Shown here: piece by piece, positions 1 to 8,194 of the stretch | How the letters are laid out: every line of letters begins with the position of its first letter | Position numbering within the stretch: position 1 is the first letter of the stretch | Notes under the pieces: model-generated | Database searches by the model: none | Told to the model about the DNA's origin: nothing | What the model saw: the letters and a program-made list of their open reading frames with translations, nothing else | Made by a program: the position numbers and the translations under genes | Assembly (NCBI RefSeq): GCF_000971055.1 | Contig: NZ_LARW01000041.1 | Location: 1 to 33,104, forward strand | Source: Sphingomonas sp. SRS2 | GTDB lineage: Bacteria > Pseudomonadota > Alphaproteobacteria > Sphingomonadales > Sphingomonadaceae | Length of the DNA stretch: 33,104 nucleotides | Direction of reading: 5' to 3'

Positions 1-1
1 G

Positions 2-154
2 TGCTTCCTCGCGGGGGCCAACTCGATCTTCACCGGCGACCGGCTGCTGACCACCGGCAACCAGGGCAGCGACGCCGACGCCCGCCTGTTCGGCAAGCTG
101 GGGCTGACGGGCTCGATCAATCACACGACGCCGGAGGTTCTGGCGGCGGAGTAG
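2..154 (+). CDS. bioB: Biotin synthase, C-terminal end (partial)
   Basis: Only the last 50 codons lie in the window; the gene enters from the left and stops at TAG 152-154. The segment begins [18 protein letters not shown] and continues through LFGKLGL, which matches the conserved end of BioB, the radical-SAM iron-sulfur enzyme that inserts sulfur into dethiobiotin in the last step of biotin synthesis. The next gene on the same strand, 119 nt downstream, is the biotin-carrying subunit of an acyl-CoA carboxylase, so cofactor maker and cofactor user sit side by side. The catalytic CxxxCxxC region is outside the window and cannot be checked. Identification from the tail alone is fairly secure because the AGANSIF motif is highly conserved. 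Confidence 0.88.
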   Translation, partial: CFLAGANSIFTGDRLLTTGNQGSDADARLFGKLGLTGSINHTTPEVLAAE

Positions 155-162
155 ACATTGCT

Positions 163-250
163 CGTCATGCTGAACTCGTTTCAGCATCCACACCACCACC
201 TGGGCGCGCTCCCGTGGACGAGTGGATCCTGAAACAAGTTCAGGATGACG
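163..250. repeat. REPIN-like pair of inverted palindromic repeats
   Basis: Two 28-nt arms (163-190 and 223-250) are inverted copies of each other, matching at 25 of 28 positions. Each arm also folds on itself into an 8-bp stem with a 5-nt loop: ATGCTGAA/TTCAGCAT in the left arm and ATCCTGAA/TTCAGGAT in the right. The base pair that differs between the stems has changed on both sides (G-C to C-G), which is compensatory. The element fills most of the bioB-pccA gap. Such doublets are typical of REP/REPIN families that are mobilised in trans; what it does here is unknown. Confidence 0.85.
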
Positions 251-273
251 GACTAAGGGAAAAAGGGACGACG

Positions 274-2262
274 ATGTTCAAGAAGATCCTGATCGCCAAT
301 CGCGGCGAAATCGCCTGCCGCGTGATCAAGACCGCCCGGCGCATGGGCATCAAGACCGTCGCGGTCTATTCGGATGCCGATGCGCGCGCGCCGCATGTCG
401 AGATGGCCGACGAGGCCGTCCATATCGGCCCGCCGCCCGCGTCCGAATCCTATCTGATCGCCGACAAGATCATCGCCGCGTGCAAAGCGACCGGAGCCGA
501 GGCGGTCCATCCGGGCTATGGCTTTCTGTCGGAGCGGACCAGCTTCGCCCAGGCGCTCGAAGACGCCGGCATTGCGTTCATCGGCCCGCCGGTCGGTGCG
601 ATCTCGGCGATGGGTGACAAGATCGAATCGAAGAAGCTCGCCATGCAGGCGGGGGTCAATGTCGTTCCCGGCTTCGTCGGCGAGATCGACTCGACCGATC
701 ATGCGGTCGAGATCGCCAACGGCATCGGCTATCCGGTGATGATGAAGGCGTCGGCGGGCGGCGGCGGCAAGGGTATGCGCCTCGCTTATTCCGAAAAGGA
801 CGTCCGCGAGAATTTCGAGAGCGTGAAGCGCGAGGGGCTCAACAGCTTCGGCGACGACCGTGTCTTCATCGAAAAGTTCATCGAGAGCCCGCGCCATATC
901 GAAATCCAGGTGCTCGGCGACAAGCATGGCAACATCCTCTATCTGCATGAGCGCGAATGCTCGATCCAGCGCCGCCACCAGAAGGTGGTCGAGGAAGCGC
1001 CGTCGCCCTTCGTCACCCCGAAGATGCGCAAGGCGATGGGCGAGCAGGCCGTCGCGCTGGCCCGCGCGGTCGGCTATTACAGCGCGGGCACGGTCGAGCT
1101 GATCGTCAGCGGCGCCGACACCACCGGCGAGGGGTTCTACTTCCTCGAAATGAACACCCGGCTTCAGGTCGAGCATCCCGTCACCGAATGCATCACCGGC
1201 CTCGATCTTGTCGAACAGATGATCCGCGTCGCCTATGGCGAGAAGCTCGCCTTCACGCAGGATGAGGTGAAGCTCGAGGGCTGGGCGGTCGAGAACCGCG
1301 TCTATGCCGAGGACCCCTATCGCGGCTTCCTGCCCTCGACCGGGCGGCTGGTCCGCTATCGTCCGCCGACGGAGGTCGATAATGTCCGCGTCGACGACGG
1401 GGTCTATGAAGGCTCCGAAATCTCGATGTTCTACGATCCGATGATCGCCAAGCTGATCACCTATGGCGCGACCCGCGAGGAAGCGATCGACAGGCAGGTT
1501 GCCGCGCTCGACCGGTTCGAGATCGACGGCATCGGCCACAACATCGATTTCCTGTCGGCGCTGATGCAGCATCCGCGCTTCCGCTCGGGCAATATCACCA
1601 CCGGCTTCATCGCCGAGGAATATCCCGACGGCTTCAGCGGTGCGGCCGGCAGTGAGACGCTGAGCCTGCGCCTTGCCGCCATTGCGGGTGTGCTTGCGAG
1701 CATCGACGCCGCCCGCGCGGGCCAGATCGAGGGCCGGCTGAACGGTCCGGCCGATCCGTCGACCAGCTGGGTCGTGACCCTCGACGGGGTCGAACGGCAG
1801 GTCGAGCTGGCGGGCGATGCGGTCAGCGTCGACGGCACGCCGATCGTGGTCGATGCACCCTATATTCCGGGGCAGCGGTTGATCGAGGCGATCGTCGATG
1901 GCGAGGAGCTGTCGCTGCGCGTCGAGCGCAAGCGCACCGGCTGGCGCTTCACGACGCGCGGGAGCAGCCACGATCTGCGGGTGCTGACCCCGCTGGTCGC
2001 GTCGCTGTCGCACCACATGATCGAGAAGATCCCGCCGGATATGTCGCGCTTCCTGCTTTGTCCGATGCCGGGGCTCGTCACCGCGATCCATGTCGAAGCG
2101 GGCGCGAAGGTCGAGGCCGGCCAGCCGCTCGCCGTGGTCGAAGCGATGAAGATGGAGAATATCCTGCGCGCCGAGAAGGCGGGCACCGTCAAGTCGGTCG
2201 CCGCCCTGCCGGGCGATAGCCTCGCGGTCGACGCGGTGATCCTGGAGTTCGAGACGAACTAA
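274..2262 (+). CDS. pccA: Propionyl-CoA carboxylase, alpha (biotin-carrying) subunit
   Basis: This 662-residue protein carboxylates its biotin with ATP and bicarbonate; the carboxyl group is then passed to propionyl-CoA by a beta subunit not present here, giving methylmalonyl-CoA. The N-terminus MFKKILIANRGEIACRVI is the start of the biotin-carboxylase domain. The ATP-grasp glycine loop (ASAGGGGKGM), the ECSIQRRHQK block and FLEMNTRLQVEHPVTE follow, then a linker, and a biotinyl domain with EAMKMEN whose Lys626 lies 36 residues from the end. The ATG at 274 has a purine-rich ribosome site (AAAAGGGA) just upstream; the frame stays open back to position 1, but that part is bioB and the repeat read out of frame. 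The long linker between carboxylase and biotinyl domains favours PccA over AccC or a 3-methylcrotonyl enzyme, but the substrate is inferred. Confidence 0.93.
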   Translation: MFKKILIANRGEIACRVIKTARRMGIKTVAVYSDADARAPHVEMADEAVHIGPPPASESYLIADKIIAACKATGAEAVHPGYGFLSERTSFAQALEDAGIAFIGPPVGAISAMGDKIESKKLAMQAGVNVVPGFVGEIDSTDHAVEIANGIGYPVMMKASAGGGGKGMRLAYSEKDVRENFESVKREGLNSFGDDRVFIEKFIESPRHIEIQVLGDKHGNILYLHERECSIQRRHQKVVEEAPSPFVTPKMRKAMGEQAVALARAVGYYSAGTVELIVSGADTTGEGFYFLEMNTRLQVEHPVTECITGLDLVEQMIRVAYGEKLAFTQDEVKLEGWAVENRVYAEDPYRGFLPSTGRLVRYRPPTEVDNVRVDDGVYEGSEISMFYDPMIAKLITYGATREEAIDRQVAALDRFEIDGIGHNIDFLSALMQHPRFRSGNITTGFIAEEYPDGFSGAAGSETLSLRLAAIAGVLASIDAARAGQIEGRLNGPADPSTSWVVTLDGVERQVELAGDAVSVDGTPIVVDAPYIPGQRLIEAIVDGEELSLRVERKRTGWRFTTRGSSHDLRVLTPLVASLSHHMIEKIPPDMSRFLLCPMPGLVTAIHVEAGAKVEAGQPLAVVEAMKMENILRAEKAGTVKSVAALPGDSLAVDAVILEFETN

Positions 2263-2268
2263 ATGACA

Positions 2269-2301
2269 AGGGCGTCACCCCCGTTGTGGGGATGACGCCC
2301 T
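2269..2301. terminator. Terminator-like hairpin after pccA
   Basis: Seven nt after the pccA stop, AGGGCGTCA (2269-2277) pairs with TGACGCCCT (2293-2301). After one C/A mismatch, CCCC pairs with GGGG around a 5-nt loop. No T-run follows on either strand. It sits between two convergent genes, so it could end transcription from both sides or protect the 3' ends. A weaker imperfect palindrome (2315-2339) of REP type follows. Confidence 0.6.
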
Positions 2302-2344
2302 GCCAGATCAAATCGTCGCCCGGCTTCCGCGGGGGCAACGCAAA

Positions 2345-2953
2345 TTATCCTTCCTTGCCGGCGCGGCGCTCCTGCCATTTGGCGCGCATCGCATCGCGGG
2401 CGGCCTTGTGTTCTTCGACGCTGATCGTGCCGTTCTTGTCGGTGTCGGCGCGGTCGAACATCGCCAGTGCGCCGGTCGAGGCTTCGGCGAGGCTCACCTT
2501 GCCATCCTTGTTCGCATCGGCCCGCTCGAACCACTGGCCGCCACCGAAGCCTCCGCGATGGTGCATGCCATGCTTGCCGCCATGGCCGCCACGATGGCCG
2601 AAGCGGCGCTCGCCATCCTTGCCTTCCGGCCGCGGCGCGCGGGTGGAGAACTCATCCTTCGACAGCGTGCCATTCTTGTCGGTGTCGAGCGCGGCGAATC
2701 GTTCGTCGCGACGCTCCTCGCGGCGTTCGGCGAACTTTTCCTTCATCGCGGCGCGCGTGGCGTCGACTTCGGCCTTGGTGACGAAGCCGTCGCGATTGGC
2801 ATCGGCCTTCTTGAAATGCTCGGCGACCTTCGCCTGCACTTCGGCGCGGGTCTTGGGCGCATGGCCGCGCGGGCCGTCGGGGGCGACGGCGAACGCGGTG
2901 GTGCCAAGCAGGGCGGCGAGCGCGGCGCCGGCGATCCAGGGGGTCTTCTTCAT
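2345..2953 (-). CDS. Secreted four-EF-hand protein with His/Gly-rich linker
   Basis: The 202-residue product begins with a signal peptide (MKKTPWIAGAALAALLGTTAFA) and so is probably periplasmic or exported. Four canonical 12-residue EF-hand calcium loops are visible at residues 51-62 (DANRDGFVTKAE), 90-101 (DTDKNGTLSKDE), 146-157 (DANKDGKVSLAE) and 170-181 (DTDKNGTISVEE), all ending in the bidentate Glu. A linker at about residues 119-139, rich in His and Gly, separates the two pairs and could bind transition metals. The ATG at 2953 is preceded by GAAGGA at good distance. A second EF-hand gene lies upstream in the same direction. The calcium-binding role is well supported by the loops; the physiological role is unknown. 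Confidence 0.88.
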   Translation of the reverse strand: MKKTPWIAGAALAALLGTTAFAVAPDGPRGHAPKTRAEVQAKVAEHFKKADANRDGFVTKAEVDATRAAMKEKFAERREERRDERFAALDTDKNGTLSKDEFSTRAPRPEGKDGERRFGHRGGHGGKHGMHHRGGFGGGQWFERADANKDGKVSLAEASTGALAMFDRADTDKNGTISVEEHKAARDAMRAKWQERRAGKEG

Positions 2954-3099
2954 TGCGACATCCTTCGGATAAGCAGAACAGGTGGGCGAACCGGCGACAA
3001 CAGGGAAAGGCCGATCCGCCCTGTGATGTCGTCTAGAACGCGAATCTTGCAGCGATAGTTCGGCGCTGAAATTGTTGTGTCGGGTTTGAAATGCAAATC

Positions 3100-3124
3100 G
3101 TCATCCCAGCTCCGCTGGGGTGAC
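3100..3124. terminator. REP-type hairpin downstream of second EF-hand gene
   Basis: GTCATCCCAGC (3100-3110) and GCTGGGGTGAC (3114-3124) form an 11-bp stem with one G-T pair and a 3-nt loop, 9 nt beyond the stop of the minus-strand EF-hand gene. The sequence belongs to the same family as the arms at 4954-5037. It may act as a terminator, although no T-run follows. Confidence 0.6.
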
Positions 3125-3133
3125 GGCCATGAG

Positions 3134-3607
3134 TCAGCCCAATATGTTACTCAACAGCCCGATCTTCTTCTGCGCCGCCGCGCGCTCGGCATCATCCAAT
3201 ATCCCGTCGCCGTCGCGGTCAGCCAGGTCGAACGCCTCGCGTCCGGCGGTCTGGACTTCGGCTACCGACAGCGCGCCATCGCCATTCGTATCGGTGCGCT
3301 TGTACAGCATGTCGGCCATGCCGCCCTGGCTCAGCGGACCGTTTTCGTTGAGGGTCAGCCGGGGCCGGCCATCGGGGCCGACATCCATCACGAACGGCTC
3401 CTCGTCACGCTTGCCGGTCAGCATCGAGCGGGTGAATCCCATCACCGCTGCTGTCTCGGCGCGGTCGAGCTTGCCGTCGCCATTGCGATCCGCCCCGGCG
3501 AAATATTGGGTGAGCGCACTGTCCAGCCCCTCACGGGTCATCGGCAGTTCCTGCGCGGCCGCTATCGTCGGCATCGCCGCCAGCACCGTCGCCAACCAAT
3601 AGCGCAT
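3134..3607 (-). CDS. Secreted EF-hand calcium-binding protein
   Basis: The product is 157 residues if translation begins at the second of two adjacent ATGs (3607), which lies 6 nt after GGAGG; the first ATG (3610) is too close to it. A signal peptide (MRYWLATVLAAMPTIAAAQ) leads the mature chain. Calcium loops are seen at residues 40-51 (DRNGDGKLDRAE), 106-117 (DTNGDGALSVAE) and 130-141 (DRDGDGILDDAE). The first is separated from the other two by about 55 residues with no recognisable loop, so one hand may have been lost or may pair between molecules. It is transcribed toward the other EF-hand gene and diverges from argG. Function beyond calcium binding is unknown. Confidence 0.85.
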   Translation of the reverse strand: MRYWLATVLAAMPTIAAAQELPMTREGLDSALTQYFAGADRNGDGKLDRAETAAVMGFTRSMLTGKRDEEPFVMDVGPDGRPRLTLNENGPLSQGGMADMLYKRTDTNGDGALSVAEVQTAGREAFDLADRDGDGILDDAERAAAQKKIGLLSNILG

Positions 3608-3723
3608 CATCGTCCTCCCAAAATCATGACGCCGCGTGCCACATGCCGCCTGTATCGCGCTTGAATGCGCCGCCCCCGCATGGCAAGGGCCGCGCGCCGA
3701 CATGATGGGGCGTGGAGACTGAG

Positions 3724-4944
3724 ATGACGACTGACGTGAAGAAGGTGGTGCTGGCCTTTTCGGGCGGCCTCGACACGAGCGTGATTCTCAAATGGCTCCA
3801 GCAGACCTATCAGTGCGAGGTCATCACCTTCACCGCCGATCTCGGCCAGGGCGAGGAACTCGAGCCCGCGCGCGCCAAGGCGAAGCTGATGGGCGTGCCC
3901 GACAAGCACATCTTCATCGACGATCTCCGCGAGGAGTTCGTGAAGGATTATGTCTTCCCGATGATGCGCTCGAACGCGCTCTACGAAGGGCTCTACCTGC
4001 TCGGCACCTCGATCGCCCGGCCGCTTATCGCCAAGCGCCAGATCGAGATCGCCCGCATGGTCGGCGCCGACGCGGTCAGCCATGGCGCGACCGGCAAGGG
4101 CAATGACCAGGTCCGCTTCGAGCTCGGCTATTACGGCCTTGCCCCCGATATCCGCGTGATCGCGCCATGGCGCGAATGGGACCTGACCAGCCGCACCGCG
4201 CTGATCGCCTTCGCCGAGCAGCACCAGATCCCGGTGCCGAAGGACAAGCGCGGCGAATCGCCCTTCTCGACCGACGCGAACATGCTCCACACATCGTCCG
4301 AGGGTAAGGTGCTCGAAGACCCGTGGGACGAGGTGCCCGACTATGTCTATTCGCGCACCGTCAATCCCGAGGATGCGCCCGACGCCCCCGAGTTCATCAC
4401 GATCGATTTCGAGCGCGGCGACGGTGTCGCGATCAACGGCGAGGGGATGAGCCCGGCGACGCTGCTCGAAACCCTCAACGAATATGGCCGCAAGCACGGC
4501 ATCGGCCGGCTCGATCTGGTCGAGAACCGCTTCGTCGGCATGAAGTCGCGCGGGATGTACGAGACGCCGGGCGGCACCATCTATCACCTCGCCCATCGCG
4601 GTATCGAGCAGATCACCCTCGATCGCGGCGCGGCGCATCTCAAGGACGAACTCGCCCCGCGCTATGCGGAGCTGATCTACAACGGCTTCTGGTTCTCGCC
4701 GGAGCGCGAGATGCTCCAGGCGGCGATCGACCATAGCCAGGAGAAGGTGACGGGCACCGTCCGGCTCAAGCTCTACAAGGGCGGGGTCTATGTCGTCGGC
4801 CGCAAGTCGCCGCACACGCTCTATTCGGAGAAGGTCGTCACCTTCGAGGACGACGCGGGCGCTTATGATCAGCGCGACGCCGCGGGCTTCATCAAGCTCA
4901 ACGCGCTGCGGCTGCGCCTGCTGGGACGCCGCGACGGGCGGTAG
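3724..4944 (+). CDS. argG: Argininosuccinate synthase
   Basis: This cytoplasmic enzyme joins citrulline and aspartate with ATP cleavage to AMP, the penultimate step of arginine synthesis. The ATP-pyrophosphatase loop FSGGLDTS lies at residues 12-19; [11 protein letters not shown], the [13 protein letters not shown] block and [13 protein letters not shown] are all typical of ArgG. The length, 406 residues, fits the family. The ATG at 3724 is preceded by GGAG with 6 nt spacing; an in-frame GTG at 3712 would add only four residues and has a poorer ribosome site. The gene is monocistronic, divergent from the EF-hand gene and followed by a REP pair. argB of the same pathway lies about 19 kb away on the other strand. 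Confidence 0.97.
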   Translation: MTTDVKKVVLAFSGGLDTSVILKWLQQTYQCEVITFTADLGQGEELEPARAKAKLMGVPDKHIFIDDLREEFVKDYVFPMMRSNALYEGLYLLGTSIARPLIAKRQIEIARMVGADAVSHGATGKGNDQVRFELGYYGLAPDIRVIAPWREWDLTSRTALIAFAEQHQIPVPKDKRGESPFSTDANMLHTSSEGKVLEDPWDEVPDYVYSRTVNPEDAPDAPEFITIDFERGDGVAINGEGMSPATLLETLNEYGRKHGIGRLDLVENRFVGMKSRGMYETPGGTIYHLAHRGIEQITLDRGAAHLKDELAPRYAELIYNGFWFSPEREMLQAAIDHSQEKVTGTVRLKLYKGGVYVVGRKSPHTLYSEKVVTFEDDAGAYDQRDAAGFIKLNALRLRLLGRRDGR

Positions 4945-4953
4945 ATAGAATAA

Positions 4954-5037
4954 CCGTCATTCCAGTGAAGGCTGGCATCTTGTGAGATCAGCGCGCTCCC
5001 GCACCTCCTGAGACCCCAGCCTTCGCTGGGGTGACGG
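4954..5037. repeat. REP pair of the CCCCAGC/GCTGGGG family
   Basis: Arms of 22 nt (4954-4975 and 5016-5037) are inverted copies. The three differences all leave G-T pairs, so the RNA could still form a full 22-bp stem around a 40-nt loop. The right arm also folds on itself (CCCCAGC, CTTC loop, GCTGGGG). The pair lies between convergent argG and the glycosyltransferase gene; its right arm is inside the reading frame of the latter, which stops at 4988 within the loop. Confidence 0.85.
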
Positions 5038-6583
5038 GGATGAGGGCGCTTTGCCGCAATCCCACGATATCAATCGCGCCGTCCTTGAACCGGCCCACTT
5101 CGACGCGGCCCTTCGACAGTTCTTCCAGGAACACGTCGCCCTTGTCATAGGCCCATGGGCCGAGCCGCAACAGCCAGATCGTCGGCACGGCCTGCGTCGC
5201 CGGCTCCTGCGCGATCATCCGCAGATGCGCGCGAGCGAGCGAGGGCACCCCGCGCGAGCCGCTGACATACCAGCTGCCCGGCGGCGGGTTCAGGCTGGGG
5301 ATCGCGGTCGGAATTGGGCGGCTCGGCATGGCCAGGCGATAGTCGCGCACCGCGCGGTCGAACGGCAGCGCGCCCTCATTGGGATAGGCGAAGACCATGT
5401 CGCCGGGACGGAAGCGGGGGCTAAGCCATTCCATCGTCCGGTACCAGTCGCGCTTGATGTGCTGGCGGGCGCGCAGGTCGAAATGGCCCTGCGCAACGGT
5501 GATCCAGATCAGCGCGGCCAGCGGCGCGAGCCAGCCATAGCGCCGCCAGGCCCAGCCTGTCGCACAGGCCATCAGCAGGATCGCCGGGATGGCGAGCGGG
5601 GTCATCGTGCGGATGATGAAGACCGGGGCGACGGTTGCCGAGACGATCAGCGACACCGCGATCGGCAGTCCGCCGAGCAGCAGCAGCACCGCGAGCAGCC
5701 GCCAGCCCTCGCGGGCGCGCAGCAACACCGCGCCGCCGAACAGCGCGAGGATCGCGGCAGCGATCCGCATGTCGTCGCTCGGCCCGGCGAACAGCACCGT
5801 CGCGCGCCGCCAAAGATCGACCGTCGACCATTTCAGCCAGGTCGCCTTCACCCACATCGGCGCCTGATCGAGCAGGATGAACAAGGCGGGCGACCAGAGC
5901 GCGATGACGATAGCATGGCCGCCGAGCAGCCAGAGCCAGTCGGCCTTCGTCAGCGCGCGCGCGCGCGCGACGCAGAGCAGGGCCAGGCCGAGCGCGGCGG
6001 CATAAAGCGGCCCGAGATTATGGAGCCACAGCATCAGCGCGGTGCAGGCAAGATAGGCGGCGAAGGCGCGGCCGGCGAGCGGCAGGCCGTCCGCGCGGCG
6101 CTCGGCGATGACGAGCAGCGCGAGCGTCGCCGCCGCATAGACGAGGATCATCAGCGGATAGGGCCGGATCTCGCGGGTCATCTCGACGAGGATCGGCGAC
6201 ACCGCAGTCAGCGCCAGCGCGGTCAGCATCACGGGGGCGGGGGAAGCGCCAGTCAACCGCGCCAGCCGCCGTGCGGCGAGCGCGACGACGGGCAGGGTAG
6301 CCATTCCGCAGATTAGGCCGAGCATTCGATGCGCGACCAGCCCGTCGCCCGCGATCAGCGTCCAAACGCGCAGCAGCGAATAATAGAAAGGTGGATGGGT
6401 CTCGTAGCGGGGCACCACCTGCCACAGAAAGGCCCAGCCCTTCGACGCGGCATAGGCGCTATAGCCCTCGTCCAGCCACATCGGCTCCGCCCACATCCCC
6501 CATGCGCGCGCGGCGAGCGCGGCGAGAGCGATCACGGCGGCGGCGGCGGCGAAGTGGTAACGGGGCGAAAGCGCGCGGATCAT
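4988..6583 (-). CDS. GT39-type membrane glycosyltransferase (ArnT/PMT-like)
   Basis: This is a polytopic inner-membrane protein of 531 residues with roughly ten to twelve hydrophobic segments. The first periplasmic loop holds WLDEGYSA with Asp38-Glu39, followed by YETHPPFYYSLLRVW; an acidic pair and HPP in this position are hallmarks of GT39/ArnT proteins, which use polyprenyl-phosphate sugars. A hydrophilic domain follows from about residue 400. The start at 6583 (MIRALSPRYH) is chosen because an upstream in-frame ATG (6670) would add a non-hydrophobic, unlike extension; the ribosome site is weak for both. Residues 517-523 (VTPAKAG) and the stop codon come from a REP element, so the native C-terminus was probably altered. 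The acceptor and sugar are unknown. Confidence 0.8.
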   Translation of the reverse strand: MIRALSPRYHFAAAAAVIALAALAARAWGMWAEPMWLDEGYSAYAASKGWAFLWQVVPRYETHPPFYYSLLRVWTLIAGDGLVAHRMLGLICGMATLPVVALAARRLARLTGASPAPVMLTALALTAVSPILVEMTREIRPYPLMILVYAAATLALLVIAERRADGLPLAGRAFAAYLACTALMLWLHNLGPLYAAALGLALLCVARARALTKADWLWLLGGHAIVIALWSPALFILLDQAPMWVKATWLKWSTVDLWRRATVLFAGPSDDMRIAAAILALFGGAVLLRAREGWRLLAVLLLLGGLPIAVSLIVSATVAPVFIIRTMTPLAIPAILLMACATGWAWRRYGWLAPLAALIWITVAQGHFDLRARQHIKRDWYRTMEWLSPRFRPGDMVFAYPNEGALPFDRAVRDYRLAMPSRPIPTAIPSLNPPPGSWYVSGSRGVPSLARAHLRMIAQEPATQAVPTIWLLRLGPWAYDKGDVFLEELSKGRVEVGRFKDGAIDIVGLRQSALIPVTPAKAGVSGGAGAR

Positions 6584-6805
6584 CGTCGGGCGCTTATGCC
6601 AGATGCGTCCGGCTGCGCCAGTGGCGATGGTGGACGTACATGCCCACCCGTAGAACCCCCGGATCGACATTCGGCCGCCGCCGCCGTTGATAGAACCGCG
6701 CGACTTGTGGGGAGGATGCGTGTCAGGACGAAGCAGCGATCATGAACGAAGCTGGCCGATCGCAGGATTGGCGGTGCGGAGGCGTCAACGCGTCATGGAG
6801 AGTAT

Positions 6806-8194
6806 GTGATCCCACCAGCGTCGCTCTTCGCCCATGTGCCCGTACCGATCATCTTCATCGATACCGACAGACAGTCAGCGTTGGCCAATGATCATGGCTA
6901 TGGGCTGCTCGGACTGTCCACGGGCGCGGATTCCCCGGCGATCGTCGCCGCGCTGGCGCGCCTGCTCGGCGACGAACACTCCCGCGGCGCTGTTACGAAC
7001 GAGGTCGATGTCGGCGCACGCCGTTACCGGATCGAAACCCGCGAGATCGACACACCCGACCTGTCGGGCCGCATGTTGCTGTTCCACGATGACGGCGCGG
7101 GGCCTGCGGGGGCGCCGGATCTTCCACCGCATATAAAGGCCACGATCGATAATCTGGACGAGGGGGTCATGCTCGTCGACCGCCACCAGCATATCCGCCT
7201 GTGGAACGACGCTTTTCTCCGGATGCTCGATCTGCCCGCGCGCCTGTTCCGGCAGGACGGCGAGATCATGCCGTTGATCCGCGCTCTTGCCGATCGCGGC
7301 GACTATGGCCCCGGCGATCCCGTGATGCTGGCCGAGCAGATCGCTGCGAATGTCCGCGCCCGCAAGGCCGCCGAGGGCGAACGGCAAATGACCAACGGCA
7401 CGATCATCGCGGCGGAATGGCTTCCGATACGGGACGGATATTTCCTGTTCCGTCTGCGCAACGTGACTACCGAGCGCAATGCCTCGCGCTTCAAGGACGA
7501 GCTGATCGCGACCGTCAGTCATGAACTGCGCACGCCTCTGACCGTGATCAGCGGCGCGCTGAGCCTGTTGCGGGCGGGCGCCGGCGGACAGACCGAACCG
7601 CGGGCGGCCGAACTGATCGATGTCGCCTATCGGAACAGCGACCGGCTGACCCGGCTCGTCAACGATTTGCTCGATGTCGACAAGCTCCAGTCGGACGCGC
7701 TCGATTTCCGGTTCGAACGCACCGACATCGGCCTGCTGCTCGCCTCGTCGATAGAGCAGAACCTGCCCTATTCGCAGGGGCTGGGTATCCGAATCGAGAT
7801 CGATATCCCCGATGAGGCGGTGATCGCGGAGGTCGATCCCGACCGGCTTTTGCAGGTGATGAGCAACCTCCTGTCCAACGCGGCGAAATTCTCGCATCGC
7901 GACGGGCGGGTCCGCGTTCGGTTGCGGTCGAGCGCATCGGGGGTGCGGATCAGCGTGATCGACAAGGGACGCGGTATGTCCCCCGAATTCTGCCGCCGGC
8001 TGTTCACTCGTTTTGCTCAGGAGAATCGGGGCTCAGAGCATGGTCAGGCCGGGACCGGCCTCGGGCTCGTCATCTGCAAAAGCATCGTCGAGAAGCATAG
8101 CGGGCGTATTCTGGTCGATACGCAGGAAGGGATCGGGACCACCTTTCACGTCGATCTGCCCTATCATCAGGACGCGGCTCTCTTAGTTCTGTAG
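6806..8194 (+). CDS. Soluble PAS-containing sensor histidine kinase, orphan
   Basis: The 462-residue protein has an N-terminal PAS-like region (about 1-105), a second PAS domain (about 110-220, with IDNLDEGVMLVDRHQHIRLWN), a HisKA domain with SHELRTPL whose phospho-accepting His is residue 239, and a HATPase domain with an N box (SNLLSNAAKFS), G1 box (DKGRGM) and G2 box (GTGLGLVI). No membrane segment or receiver domain is seen, so it probably senses a cytoplasmic signal. The GTG start follows GGAG by 5 nt; a four-codon reading frame (ATG GAG AGT ATG TGA, 6795-6809) overlaps it and could couple initiation. No response regulator adjoins it. Its 3' end overlaps the convergent PEP-CTERM gene by 12 nt. 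Confidence 0.9.
   Translation: MIPPASLFAHVPVPIIFIDTDRQSALANDHGYGLLGLSTGADSPAIVAALARLLGDEHSRGAVTNEVDVGARRYRIETREIDTPDLSGRMLLFHDDGAGPAGAPDLPPHIKATIDNLDEGVMLVDRHQHIRLWNDAFLRMLDLPARLFRQDGEIMPLIRALADRGDYGPGDPVMLAEQIAANVRARKAAEGERQMTNGTIIAAEWLPIRDGYFLFRLRNVTTERNASRFKDELIATVSHELRTPLTVISGALSLLRAGAGGQTEPRAAELIDVAYRNSDRLTRLVNDLLDVDKLQSDALDFRFERTDIGLLLASSIEQNLPYSQGLGIRIEIDIPDEAVIAEVDPDRLLQVMSNLLSNAAKFSHRDGRVRVRLRSSASGVRISVIDKGRGMSPEFCRRLFTRFAQENRGSEHGQAGTGLGLVICKSIVEKHSGRILVDTQEGIGTTFHVDLPYHQDAALLVL

Noticed and set aside
1-273. pccA frame extended to the left edge of the window
   Set aside because: The region is the bioB tail in another frame plus a REPIN; the carboxylase fold starts at ATG 274 with a good ribosome site.
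253-2091. Long open frame antisense to pccA, and similar long frames opposite argG, the STT3-like genes and kefB-type gene
   Set aside because: They mirror the third-position GC bias of the sense genes, are rich in Arg, Asp and Gly without any motif, and have no ribosome sites.
6806-8194. Histidine kinase as PrsK, regulator of PEP-CTERM genes
   Set aside because: PrsK is a membrane protein paired with the sigma-54 activator PrsR; this one is soluble, unpaired, and convergent to the PEP-CTERM gene.
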